Below are positions 42,770 to 51,348 of a stretch of DNA of 64,000 bases, piece after piece. How positions within the stretch are numbered: position 1 is the stretch's first letter; the number at the start of each line of letters is the position of its first letter. Origin of the DNA: Hyphomicrobiales bacterium (lineage in GTDB: Bacteria > Pseudomonadota > Alphaproteobacteria > Rhizobiales > Rhizobiaceae); contig UBXG01000019.1 of the NCBI GenBank assembly GCA_900469475.1, positions 124,001-188,000 on the forward strand, read 5' to 3'. The position numbers were made by a program, and so were the translations under genes. Under the pieces are notes generated by a model. The model saw nothing but the letters and a program-made list of their open reading frames with translations, was not told the origin of the DNA and searched no databases.

Positions 42770-44410
42770 TCACCGTGACGTCTCCGTAGGTCTGTACGCC
42801 CTTCTTTCCGTGTTTGCCGGAACTACCGTGTTCGCTGAGGCGTCTGCCGTGCTGGTGATGATGGTGTTGCCGCTGGTCTCTGGTGACATACCGTCTTCCT
42901 TCGAATCGTTGGAACCCGTGGAGGAGGCCTCAGATTCAACCGCATCGTCGAGATTCTGACTCAGAGATTCAGTGTCGGGTTCGGAGCAAGTGGACATGGC
43001 GACAGAGTATGAGGCACCAGCAGCGCGAGGGTCTCTGCGGAGGTGCGGATGCGGGGCTTCTGTATGTAGGATGGATCGACCAGAATTCCTTGTTCCACAG
43101 GACTTTCCGCTTACACGGGACAGTCCCTTCCGAAGTGCCAAGGCCATGACATCGGTGAGAGTCTGGAGATGCTCTTCCGCGACGATGAACGAGTCATGGA
43201 CGGACAGGCAGGGGATGCCGCGCCTGACGTTCATTTCCTTGAGTATCTCCATGCACATGTCGCCATCGATCGCTTGAAACTTCAGACCCGCGCCGCTGTG
43301 GAACTGGTCGGCGATCTTGTGATGGTGGTTACGGATGTCGGCCAGAAGCTCCCGCGCCGTCACGTCGCAGCCGTCGCAGTAGTTCGTCATTGCCATCAGC
43401 GCGCCCGGCCATGACGTTGCGTTTAGCAGGATGTTCCAGCCGCGCTTGCACAACTTGCGGAGCTTCTCGTTCCGCACTGGATCGTTAGGGTCCGTCCAAC
43501 CCGGGATGACGTAGGCATCGCCCTCGTAGGCGATCCCGACCTTCGCGTACATCATGCGGGGATGAAGCTGTTCGAAGTCGAGCTCGACGACCTTCTGGCC
43601 CCCGATGAGTATGTGCTGTCGGTCTTCGGACTTCATCTGCTGCCACCAAGTGCCGTATAGCCTTCCGCCATCCGTCCAGGCACCGTTGTTGAAAACGCGG
43701 TAACCTTCCTTCATGGACAAATACACGGTGTGGTTTCCGAAGTGGGCGAGATCGCCCTCGATCACGGCATGCGGCGCATCGAGGGTGATGTCGGCTGCCA
43801 TGACGACCTCGTTGACCTTCTCGATGTCCTTGCGGACGCGTCGCGTCCTGACCGTTTCCTTGTAGCCGATGCGGCGCTTCTGCTTGTCCTTGAGGACCAG
43901 AACCTCCTTGAGCTTGGCGCGGCTGATCTTGTGGGTCTTCAGTCTGGCCAGTTCGGCTGAGCAGCGGAACGAGGACTGGATGCCAGAGCCGCCGACCGTC
44001 TGCGGTCGCTTGTCGTGGTCAACGAGAATGCCGACATCGACGAGGATGCCGATTGCCTGGATGACAGTGACATATGTGAAATCAGAGCCACGGTAGCGGT
44101 CGCCGTCGGAGTACCAGTCGTGCGAACGCGAATATGAGATGCGCCTCCATGGCGTCTTTGACCGAAGCACCTGCAGGGCATCGGCCACGATCGCTGCTGC
44201 AGCACGTTCGAGCTTCTTGTTCTTGAAATGGGGGAACGCGGGAAGGTCACTACGAAGCTTCTCGATATCGACCCTCCAGTGGAAGGAGAGCGGCTTGTCT
44301 CGCGTCGGCTCGACGGCTTCGCCGTTCGTCGTTTCGAACCCAAATTGTTGACACCGTTGAGTAGAGAAATCCTGAGGTTCGGCTGGCCCATATGCCAGCC
44401 GCCGACTCAA
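42770..44410 (-). CDS. Winged-helix plus family-A-polymerase-like protein
   Basis: Up to 546 residues. Residues about 70-160 resemble a winged helix (DFTYVTVIQAIGILVDVGIL with a basic wing). The second half has family-A polymerase landmarks: motif A VVELDFEQLHPRMMYA (D278, like DYSQIELR in Pol I), a motif-B-like RKLCKRGWNILLNATSW, and motif C CLSVHDSFIV (H405-D406, like VHDE/VHDS). The palm is more compact than in Pol I and no exonuclease domain is seen. The Ser/Thr/Glu-rich tail (after about 440) is disordered. The first usable start is TTG 44410 without a clear ribosome-binding site, so the start is uncertain. Candidate replication protein of the island. Confidence 0.65.
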   Translation of the reverse strand: MSRRLAYGPAEPQDFSTQRCQQFGFETTNGEAVEPTRDKPLSFHWRVDIEKLRSDLPAFPHFKNKKLERAAAAIVADALQVLRSKTPWRRISYSRSHDWYSDGDRYRGSDFTYVTVIQAIGILVDVGILVDHDKRPQTVGGSGIQSSFRCSAELARLKTHKISRAKLKEVLVLKDKQKRRIGYKETVRTRRVRKDIEKVNEVVMAADITLDAPHAVIEGDLAHFGNHTVYLSMKEGYRVFNNGAWTDGGRLYGTWWQQMKSEDRQHILIGGQKVVELDFEQLHPRMMYAKVGIAYEGDAYVIPGWTDPNDPVRNEKLRKLCKRGWNILLNATSWPGALMAMTNYCDGCDVTARELLADIRNHHHKIADQFHSGAGLKFQAIDGDMCMEILKEMNVRRGIPCLSVHDSFIVAEEHLQTLTDVMALALRKGLSRVSGKSCGTRNSGRSILHTEAPHPHLRRDPRAAGASYSVAMSTCSEPDTESLSQNLDDAVESEASSTGSNDSKEDGMSPETSGNTIITSTADASANTVVPANTERRAYRPTETSR

Positions 44411-44469
44411 CGGGTCGTTTCAGGGTGCTTTACTATCTTTTCGCCGTCGTTCATCATTATCGAACAATC

Positions 44470-44519
44470 CATGAAAAAGCCGCCGAGGGTTCCAGCCCGA
44501 TGACAGCGGCTTTTTTCAT
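44470..44519. terminator. Bidirectional inverted repeat between polymerase-like gene and vsr
   Basis: CATGAAAAAGCCGC (44470-44483) pairs with GCGGCTTTTTTCATG (44505-44519). Inside, GGG and CCC pair. The A-tract and T-tract make it a possible terminator both ways, insulating the defence genes. Confidence 0.6.
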
Positions 44520-44617
44520 GCTTGTCTGACGGCGAGCAGCGGTCAAGCGGAAATGGGCCTTGTATCGCACCTCTCCCCGCGCGATATGCAACAGACCCCA
44601 TTACTTCGGGAGTAAAC

Positions 44618-45049
44618 GTGACTTCTTCCCAAACATCTGAGCAGCGTAGCAGGAACATGTCGCGCATCCGAAGCAAGGATACTGCTCCAGAACTAAAGGT
44701 GCGCCAGCTCGTTCATTCATTTGGGTACCGCTACCGTCTTCATCGCAAGGACTTACCCGGCAAGCCTGACCTTGTTTTTGGACCGCGCAAGAAGATCATT
44801 GAAGTGAGGGGGTGCTACTGGCATGCACACCTGAGATACGAACCCAACTGCCCGGAGGCCCGTTCCCCTGCGAAGTCCAACACGGAGTATTGGGGCCCAA
44901 AGATGGATCGAAACGTGGCGCGCGATGTAGCCAACTTGGAGAAGCTACAAGCACTGGGCTGGGAGGTCCTGATCCTGTGGGAGTGCGAATTACGGGATAT
45001 GCAAAATGTCGAGAGCCGCGTTCGAAACTTCCTCGGGCAGAGGATTTAA
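44618..45049 (+). CDS. vsr: Very-short-patch repair endonuclease Vsr
   Basis: Vsr nicks at T-G mismatches produced by deamination of 5-methylcytosine, protecting DNA that carries a cytosine methyltransferase. 143 residues from GTG 44618 (after CGGGAG): SEQRSRNMSRIRSKDTAPEL is the standard family opening, then the nuclease core GKPDLVFGPRKKIIEVRGCY followed by WHAH. The frame extends back to 44522, but those residues are not Vsr-like. It precedes the cytosine methyltransferase at 45191. Confidence 0.93.
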   Translation: MTSSQTSEQRSRNMSRIRSKDTAPELKVRQLVHSFGYRYRLHRKDLPGKPDLVFGPRKKIIEVRGCYWHAHLRYEPNCPEARSPAKSNTEYWGPKMDRNVARDVANLEKLQALGWEVLILWECELRDMQNVESRVRNFLGQRI

Positions 45050-45190
45050 ATCTGTGGGTTCCCTTTTTGTTCACCAGGGTAAGGTTCGGTAAACCATCTA
45101 TCAATACCCTGACGAATGAGGCGGTTGCGCTGACTCATCAGTAGTGCTATTGCAGCAATGTTCTTCTTTTGTTCTTACGGGAGGCCTCTT

Positions 45191-46156
45191 ATGACTCTCT
45201 CTTCTCTCGAAATGTGCGCTGGGGCCGGCGGCCAAGCTAGAGGTCTTGAGCTGGCGGGATTCGACCATGCGGGCGTTGTCGAAATCGACCGTGATTGCTG
45301 CCAGACCCTTCGGTTGAATAGGCCAGAATGGACCGTTCATGAGGAGGACCTGTCTCTCTTCGATGGTGTCGGTTACAAAGGTATCGACCTCCTCGCAGGC
45401 GGGCTACCGTGCCCCCCGTTTTCCATCGCCGGCAAGCAGCTAGGCGATAAGGACGAGAGAAACTTGTTTCCTGCCGCGATCCGCCTTGTGGACGAGACGA
45501 AGCCGAGGGCCATCATGATCGAGAACGTGCGCGGGTTCCTTGGCGCAGTGTTCGAAGACTACCGAGGGTTTATTCGCAACGAACTCAAGAAGCTCGGCTA
45601 CGAAGCCCACTGGCGTCTCTTCAATGCCTCTGACTACGGTGTCCCTCAGCTTCGTCCGCGCGTGATCATCGTCGCGCTGCGCGACGACATCAAAGACCGC
45701 TTCGAGTGGCCAACGCCTTCTCCAGCCGATGCGCCGACTGTCGGCGAAACGCTTGCCGACCTCATGAAGGCGAACGGCTGGAAGGGTGCAAAAGCATGGG
45801 CGAAGCGCGCCAACGATGTCGCGCCCACCTTAGTCGGAGGCAGCAAGAAACATGGCGGCCCCGACCTCGGCCCGACGCGCGCGAAACGCGCATGGGCGAC
45901 GCTCGGCGTTGACGGCAAAGGACTTGCCGATGAGGCTCCCGAGCGTGACTTTGTCGGCATGCCCAAGCTTACGGTGAGGATGGCCGCAAGGATTCAAGGA
46001 TTCGACGATCAATGGCTGTTCTCGGGGCGCAAAACGGCGTCCTACAGGCAAGTCGGCAATGCCTTCCCGCCCCCCGTGGCCAAGGCAGTCGCAGAGAAGC
46101 TGCGTGCGGCGATCACCAGCCGTACCCTATATCCCATTTCGGCACTGTCTGCCTGA
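45191..46156 (+). CDS. C5-cytosine methyltransferase of the restriction set
   Basis: 321 residues with motif I EMCAGAGGQARGLELAGF, motif IV GGLPCPPFSIAGKQ (catalytic Cys about residue 76), motif VI MIENVRGFL, motif VIII SDYGVPQLRPRVIIVAL and motif X GNAFPPPVAKAVAEKL. ATG 45191 is preceded by GGGAGG. Vsr lies upstream and the NaeI-type endonuclease 43 bp downstream, so this is the protecting methyltransferase of that system. Confidence 0.93.
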   Translation: MTLSSLEMCAGAGGQARGLELAGFDHAGVVEIDRDCCQTLRLNRPEWTVHEEDLSLFDGVGYKGIDLLAGGLPCPPFSIAGKQLGDKDERNLFPAAIRLVDETKPRAIMIENVRGFLGAVFEDYRGFIRNELKKLGYEAHWRLFNASDYGVPQLRPRVIIVALRDDIKDRFEWPTPSPADAPTVGETLADLMKANGWKGAKAWAKRANDVAPTLVGGSKKHGGPDLGPTRAKRAWATLGVDGKGLADEAPERDFVGMPKLTVRMAARIQGFDDQWLFSGRKTASYRQVGNAFPPPVAKAVAEKLRAAITSRTLYPISALSA

Positions 46157-46176
46157 CAGATTAACTGATCAATAAC

Positions 46177-46202
46177 CATGCCCTGAAATCATCCAGGGCA
46201 TG
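46177..46202 (+). promoter_or_regulatory. Hairpin containing the endonuclease start codon
   Basis: CATGCCCTG (46177-46185) pairs perfectly with CAGGGCATG (46194-46202); the last three bases are the start ATG of the endonuclease gene. No T-run follows and no free ribosome-binding site is seen, so the hairpin probably limits translation. Confidence 0.65.
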
Positions 46203-47072
46203 TCACAAGAACCTCTCGATTCGTCGCACCCGGATTACGCGGTGCTCGCCCCCCTAGTTGCTGCTATCCTACAGCATGGGGGAGGATACGACGTGTTCGC
46301 CGAAAGGATTCCGGTACTACTCCGGCAGGCTTTTGACGAAGTCATCGATGCCCCCAGGACCAATCGCTTCACCCTCGCCGAAATCGAGAAGACCGAGAAA
46401 ACCTATCTCGGCACCAAGGTCGAGATTCTACTTCGGAACTATCTCAAGATTCCGAAAGGTAAGATCCTCGACATGCTGGTCAACGGTGTCGAGGTGGATA
46501 TCAAGAACACTGTCGGCCGAACCTGGATGATTCCCACAGAAAGTCTGGATCGGCCAGCCTTCATCGTTCGTGCGAACGAAAAGACTGCTCGATGTGATGT
46601 CGGCATGGTCGTCTTCCGAAGAGAATATCTGACGATGGGCGAAAACCGGGACGTGAAGAAGACTCTGGCCGCAGCCCACAACAGCGCCATCTGGTGGCTG
46701 CTACGCTCTCATCCATATCCCCCAAACTTTTGGGAGGTGCTTTCATCCGCCGAGCGCAACGACATCATGGCGGCCGGCGGCGGCAAGAACCGCATCGCTG
46801 CGTTGTTCGAGAAGATACAGCGTCAGCCGATCTCAAGGCTCCAGGTTCAGGCACTGGCGCAGCAGCACGACTACATGAAGCGTATCCGAAGGAACGGCGG
46901 TGCGCGAGATGTCCTCGCTCCAAAGGGCATTGCGCTACTCTGGGGGCAAGGGGACCGCTCTACGATCGAGGCATTGGATCTTGGGCCAGTAACGGCGGAC
47001 GAGTTCATTTCTGTGACACCGCGGACCATGGAAGAAGCGTCACTGCTTCGCCTTGCGGGTCATATAGACTGA
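46200..47072 (+). CDS. NaeI-family type II restriction endonuclease
   Basis: 290 residues. The nuclease core follows the NaeI pattern: TYLGTKVEILLRNYL, then LVNGVEVDIKNTVGRTWMIP. In it VEVDIK supplies the D-x-K catalytic residues (about residues 99-102) and WMIP is characteristic of the family. NaeI itself recognises GCCGGC and needs two sites; whether this protein keeps that specificity is unknown. It lies 43 bp after the methyltransferase. Confidence 0.8.
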   Translation: MSQEPLDSSHPDYAVLAPLVAAILQHGGGYDVFAERIPVLLRQAFDEVIDAPRTNRFTLAEIEKTEKTYLGTKVEILLRNYLKIPKGKILDMLVNGVEVDIKNTVGRTWMIPTESLDRPAFIVRANEKTARCDVGMVVFRREYLTMGENRDVKKTLAAAHNSAIWWLLRSHPYPPNFWEVLSSAERNDIMAAGGGKNRIAALFEKIQRQPISRLQVQALAQQHDYMKRIRRNGGARDVLAPKGIALLWGQGDRSTIEALDLGPVTADEFISVTPRTMEEASLLRLAGHID

Positions 47073-47107
47073 TCTTCTCGATGTGATACAACTTCGGCGG
47101 GGAATAT

Positions 47108-48724
47108 TTGACGGGGGAAGTTGTGTCACAGGTCAGCAGAAAAACGCAGTTGCGGACAATCGACGGTACGCCGAAGAAGCGCCTATTCCTCTCAATAATC
47201 AGCGACTACGATCTGAAAACAGGCATTTGTGAGCTTGTTGACAATGCGTTGGATCTTTGGGTCGGGACGGAGCGGTCTTCTAAGCTTCTGGTAGAAGTTG
47301 GGTTGAATGTTGATCGGCAACTTATCCAGGTGAAGGATAATGCAGGGGGGGTCCGCGACACGGATGCCGAACTCTTGGTTTCCCCCGGAGCAAGCCGAAA
47401 TGAATTTGGCCAAGCCTTGATCGGCATCTTCGGTGTGGGAGGAAAAAGGGCAGGCGTCGCTCTCGGCGAGCTCGTTGAGATTAAATCCCGCCACTCGAAT
47501 GAGCGTAGCTTTCAGGTCGACCTATCCAGCGACTGGATTGAATCCCCCGACTGGAGTTTGGACCTCTACGAGATTCCAGCCGTCGAGCCCGGAACTACCA
47601 CCGTTGATATCTCAAAGGTACGACAAAGCTTCGATAGTGACGACGTTGCCAAGATGCAGAAGCATCTCGGTGAAACATATGCAAAGTTTCTGCAGGAAGA
47701 TTGTGCAATAACACTCAACCGGGCGCCCGTGGATCCACGGCGGTTCGACCTCTGGGCCTATCCGCCGCAATATCCCCCTAGAACATCGTCGTTTCAAATT
47801 GAGCCGGCCGAGGGGCGGAGCCTGGATGTGACAATTTCTGCCGGCCTGATACGCGATCGCGATCCAGAGGGGGAAAATTACGGGGTCTATTTCTACTGCA
47901 ACGACAGGCTAATCATGAAGGAAGTAAAGGCGAGGGAGGTAGGATACTATGTTTCTGCCGAAGCCGGTGTCCCTCATCCAGACGCATCCTTATGCCGGGT
48001 CATCGTTGAATTTCGGGGAGCCGCCGAGCTGATGCCGTGGAACAGCAGCAAGAGCGGCATCAATTTCAATCACCCGGCGTTCATGGCAGTTCGTCGACGC
48101 GTGATCGAGTTCACCTCTTACTATACAAAGGTATCCCGTGCCCTCAAGAATAGTTGGGTAGAGGATGTCTTCAAGCACCAGACTGGCACACCTGAAGAAA
48201 TTCCGGCGGGGCAAATCTTAGCGGCCAGGAAGATGACCTTTCCGAAGCCTCCTAGCTCCCGGACACCGAGCCACATTGAGGTCCTTAGGTCTGCGAATGT
48301 GTCGGTATTCAAAAACAAGCCGTGGACGCTCGGTTTGATCGAGGCGATGGGCCTTGTGGATTTGATCAGCCGCCAAGATTATATCACCAAAAACCGAGCT
48401 GCCCTCATTCTTCTCGACAGCAACTTTGAGATCGCGATCAAAGAGTACATTGTAAGCAATAAGGCCATATTCCCAGCGCACAAGTATACTGATACTTATA
48501 TCGCAAATCTATTTAAACAACGATCAAGTGTTGTGAATGAAATTCAGCAACATGCCAAATTTCCACAGAGGATTATTAATAAGATTAATTATTACTACGT
48601 TCTTCGAAACAGCTTGATCCATCAACGAGCGACTGTTTTGATCACAGATGATCAGGTCCAGGACTATCGAGAGACAATTGAGCGGGTTTTGAAGAAACTT
48701 TTCGGGGTCAAGTTTCCAGATTGA
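47108..48724 (+). CDS. GHKL-type ATPase of the restriction set
   Basis: 538 residues. The Bergerat ATP-binding fold shows motif N ICELVDNALDLW (about residue 41), motif G1 VKDNAGGVRD and motif G2 GIFGVGGKRAGVALGE. Its middle domain resembles MutL/MORC transducers. GHKL ATPases near cytosine methyltransferase, Vsr and nuclease genes were described as MORC/MutL-like restriction systems. The last 300 bp are clearly more AT-rich than the neighbours. The start is TTG 47108 or GTG 47123. Confidence 0.8.
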   Translation: MTGEVVSQVSRKTQLRTIDGTPKKRLFLSIISDYDLKTGICELVDNALDLWVGTERSSKLLVEVGLNVDRQLIQVKDNAGGVRDTDAELLVSPGASRNEFGQALIGIFGVGGKRAGVALGELVEIKSRHSNERSFQVDLSSDWIESPDWSLDLYEIPAVEPGTTTVDISKVRQSFDSDDVAKMQKHLGETYAKFLQEDCAITLNRAPVDPRRFDLWAYPPQYPPRTSSFQIEPAEGRSLDVTISAGLIRDRDPEGENYGVYFYCNDRLIMKEVKAREVGYYVSAEAGVPHPDASLCRVIVEFRGAAELMPWNSSKSGINFNHPAFMAVRRRVIEFTSYYTKVSRALKNSWVEDVFKHQTGTPEEIPAGQILAARKMTFPKPPSSRTPSHIEVLRSANVSVFKNKPWTLGLIEAMGLVDLISRQDYITKNRAALILLDSNFEIAIKEYIVSNKAIFPAHKYTDTYIANLFKQRSSVVNEIQQHAKFPQRIINKINYYYVLRNSLIHQRATVLITDDQVQDYRETIERVLKKLFGVKFPD

Positions 48725-48789
48725 TCTGTTCCGGTCTCATTGATCATTTCGTGCGGATTGCCTGCTCAATAGACTGGCTACGATTCGGT

Positions 48790-48902
48790 GCGGCCATCGG
48801 TCGGGCGGATTCAACGGCGGCTACGACTGCTTTGCGCCACGGAGGTTCATCGCGATCCGCCTGAGAAGCAGTCTCTGCGACTGGCTATAGGTGCTGTTCT
48901 AC
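48790..48902 (-). pseudogene. Remnant of an integrase gene 3' end
   Basis: About 113 bp resembles the 3' end of the island integrase gene (about 51380-51498): both contain CACGG, ATCCGC-TGAGAAGCAG, TCTCTGCGA-TGGCTATAGG and GTTCTA, roughly 80 percent identical by eye. No reading frame survives. The rest of 48725-49033 holds no gene. It marks a former element boundary. Confidence 0.75.
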
Positions 48903-49033
48903 TGCCCCTGCGCCTGTACGACACTCCGACGGAACGCTGAGCCCAGTGTCACTGTAAATTTATCTTTGAATAAGTATTGTGTGATGTTGGAACCTGCGCG
49001 CGCAGTGCCTCAAGTGAAAAAGGTGTTCTTAAG

Positions 49034-50245
49034 ATGACGTTGTCACCCTCAGAAGGTTTGATGTGGACAGAGGACAAGGGTGAACGACCAGAAAGACTGG
49101 ATGATCGAGCTATCAACGAGCGATATGTCCGCGGAGAGGGAAGAATCGTTATCGAATCGAACCGCGAAAAGCTACCGGGGTTTGTGAACCAGTTGAAGGA
49201 TCCAGGATATATGGATCTGAGACCTTTTTATCAGCGTCGGCCGCGGTGGGACACTCGCCAGCAGAGCTTGCTGATAGAATCCTTCATCATGAACATTCCT
49301 GTGCCTCCTGTCTTCCTCTACGAGCGAGACTTCAATTCTTACGAGGTGATGGACGGCCAGCAACGTATCACGGCGATACGAGACTTCTATGATAACGCGT
49401 TTCGATTGCGCGGTCTGGAGATGTGGCCAGAACTCAATGGTCGCACCTATAGAACCCTTCCCGAGAAGATCAAAGCTGGCATAGATCGCAGGTCCATTAC
49501 TTCGATCGTTCTCATGAAGGAATCAACGGAAAGCGAGGAGGAAGCCTCGATGCTCCGCGAGACAGTTTTCGAGCGCTTGAACACGGGTGGCGTCAAATTA
49601 GAGCGGCAAGAGATTCGAAACGCCCTATACCGGGGCGAATTCAACGATCTCCTGGACCAAATCACTCGCTGGGATGAATTCCGCGATATCTGGGGACTGC
49701 CGCGATGGGTCGAAAACGAGATTGATACGAACGCGAGCCTGACTTCGGATCCATTGTTCGCCAAGATGGGAGATGCGGAGATCGTGCTTCGGTTCTTTGC
49801 GCTCAGGCATGCCGACCACTATCGCCGAGGCATGCAGGGCTTCCTTGATCTCTATATGCGTCGTGCCACCGAGTTCACCCCCGAGGACATTCAGTTTCTC
49901 CGTAACTTGTATCGCGTAACCCTGTCGCTCGCCACCGACATATATGGGGAGCTTGTCTTCAGGCCTTACCGGGCTTCTGATGAAGCATGGGACGCGAAAC
50001 CGCATAGGGCATTTTACGATGCTGTGATGGTCGGCCTTTCCACTTTCGTCAGCAGTAATCCAGAGCAGCCGGGCGACGCCGAGCAGAAACTTCGGGCAGC
50101 CTCCAATGAGGTCGTATCGAAAACGAAGCTCCTGTTTTCCGATCACCCTGACGGCACTTTCACAGGTCGTGGAAATACCAAGCAAGATATCCTCGACAGA
50201 ATTCGCCTTTATAGAGATATGTTGCAGGCGATCGTGGAAGCGTAA
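49034..50245 (+). CDS. DUF262 (GmrSD N-terminal-like) protein
   Basis: 403 residues. The ParB/DUF262 nuclease-like core is clear: YMDLRPFYQRRPRWDTRQQS, LLIESFIMNIPVPPVFLYER, and the signature EVMDGQQRITAIRDFY (about residue 103). ERLNTGGVKLERQEIRNALY also fits. DUF262 proteins occur in phage-defence modules, including GmrSD. ATG 49034 is preceded by AAAGGTG. The stop shares a base with the ATG of the HEPN gene (TAATG). Confidence 0.85.
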   Translation: MTLSPSEGLMWTEDKGERPERLDDRAINERYVRGEGRIVIESNREKLPGFVNQLKDPGYMDLRPFYQRRPRWDTRQQSLLIESFIMNIPVPPVFLYERDFNSYEVMDGQQRITAIRDFYDNAFRLRGLEMWPELNGRTYRTLPEKIKAGIDRRSITSIVLMKESTESEEEASMLRETVFERLNTGGVKLERQEIRNALYRGEFNDLLDQITRWDEFRDIWGLPRWVENEIDTNASLTSDPLFAKMGDAEIVLRFFALRHADHYRRGMQGFLDLYMRRATEFTPEDIQFLRNLYRVTLSLATDIYGELVFRPYRASDEAWDAKPHRAFYDAVMVGLSTFVSSNPEQPGDAEQKLRAASNEVVSKTKLLFSDHPDGTFTGRGNTKQDILDRIRLYRDMLQAIVEA

Positions 50246-51339
50246 TGTACAGCGCATTTTTAGACCGGACGTTGAGAAATATCGAAGCGCTGAAGAAACA
50301 TATCCAAACTTCAGAAGCCTTGCGGACGGCAATCCACGATGGGAGTCTAGCGTGCAAAGGCGAACCACACTGTTTTCAGCCGCTGTCCGCGGCACTTCAG
50401 GGTTCACCGGAAAGAGTGGAATGGCGGATCATTGATCACTGTGCCGTCGTCACGCGGATATATGCTATATACGAGAACTTCGCCCATGAGATGGGGAAGG
50501 AGCACCTTAACCTTCTTCAACGTTCATACGACTATGGCGATCTTCCAGTTCCGGTTCAGTCGGCCCACCGCCAAGGTATTGCGAAGATCCTGGAGAAGAA
50601 GGATGGTCCTCGTTACGGAACGTTGGATCTCGGGCAGTTGATTGGTCAGTATCATAACGGTCTGGCCGGACAACCGTATGAACTGGAACCAAAGGCACTG
50701 CTAATACACGACCAGAATCTCAGGCTCCCTGAACTCTCTCGCGTAATGAACAACTGCGGTATCTCTGGCATGGATGCCTGGATCGAGAGTCATCGGAGTG
50801 TCGCTGGGTTCTTCGCCGAGGGAAATCGGCTGGCGGCATCGGCTGCGCACGAACTTGTCGAACTTGTTAAATATCGCAATGATGCCGCACATGGCGGCAT
50901 CCAAGTCGACGACCTTGCGGGTTCCGATGTCCTAATCGAGTTCTGTAATTTTGTGGCTGTACTGTGCGAGGCTCTTGCTGAAAGGGTACAGTCGGCGGGG
51001 ATCGACTGTCTTCTTGCGGCAGGGAAAGCGTTTGAGGCCGGGCGCGTCGACGAGTGCCTTAAGGGAGGTATAGTGTTGATCGGCCCCATGGTAGGAGCGA
51101 TGGCCGTAGGATCCAAGATTTTCCTTCGGGGCGACAACTTTTGCCTTCGCCGCGAGATCCGTAGCCTCCAAATCGAGGGGGAAAATCATAACTCTGTCGA
51201 TCTTGAGCAGAAGACGGAGCTTGGGATAGGGATTGACCTGCCAGGTCGCAAGGCGCAGCGAATGATTGTTCTGCTGCCTGAAATCCCTCCGGCCGAAGAT
51301 GCCGCCGTCGACGTCGATACAGAACATCAGGCTGCTTAA
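50245..51339 (+). CDS. HEPN (MAE_28990-like) protein
   Basis: 364 residues. The RX4H motif of HEPN ribonucleases is present as YRNDAAHGG (R211, H216) within an all-helical region; the C-terminal about 110 residues look like a beta domain (IFLRGDNFCLRREIRSLQIE). HEPN proteins paired with DUF262 proteins are known in defence islands, where the HEPN partner may cut RNA after infection. It converges on the integrase gene with a 9-bp gap. Confidence 0.75.
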   Translation: MYSAFLDRTLRNIEALKKHIQTSEALRTAIHDGSLACKGEPHCFQPLSAALQGSPERVEWRIIDHCAVVTRIYAIYENFAHEMGKEHLNLLQRSYDYGDLPVPVQSAHRQGIAKILEKKDGPRYGTLDLGQLIGQYHNGLAGQPYELEPKALLIHDQNLRLPELSRVMNNCGISGMDAWIESHRSVAGFFAEGNRLAASAAHELVELVKYRNDAAHGGIQVDDLAGSDVLIEFCNFVAVLCEALAERVQSAGIDCLLAAGKAFEAGRVDECLKGGIVLIGPMVGAMAVGSKIFLRGDNFCLRREIRSLQIEGENHNSVDLEQKTELGIGIDLPGRKAQRMIVLLPEIPPAEDAAVDVDTEHQAA

Positions 51340-51348
51340 TTGCGGCTT

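Noticed and set aside
46177..46202. Terminator between methyltransferase and endonuclease
   Set aside because: No T-run follows and the stem includes the next start codon; translational control fits better.
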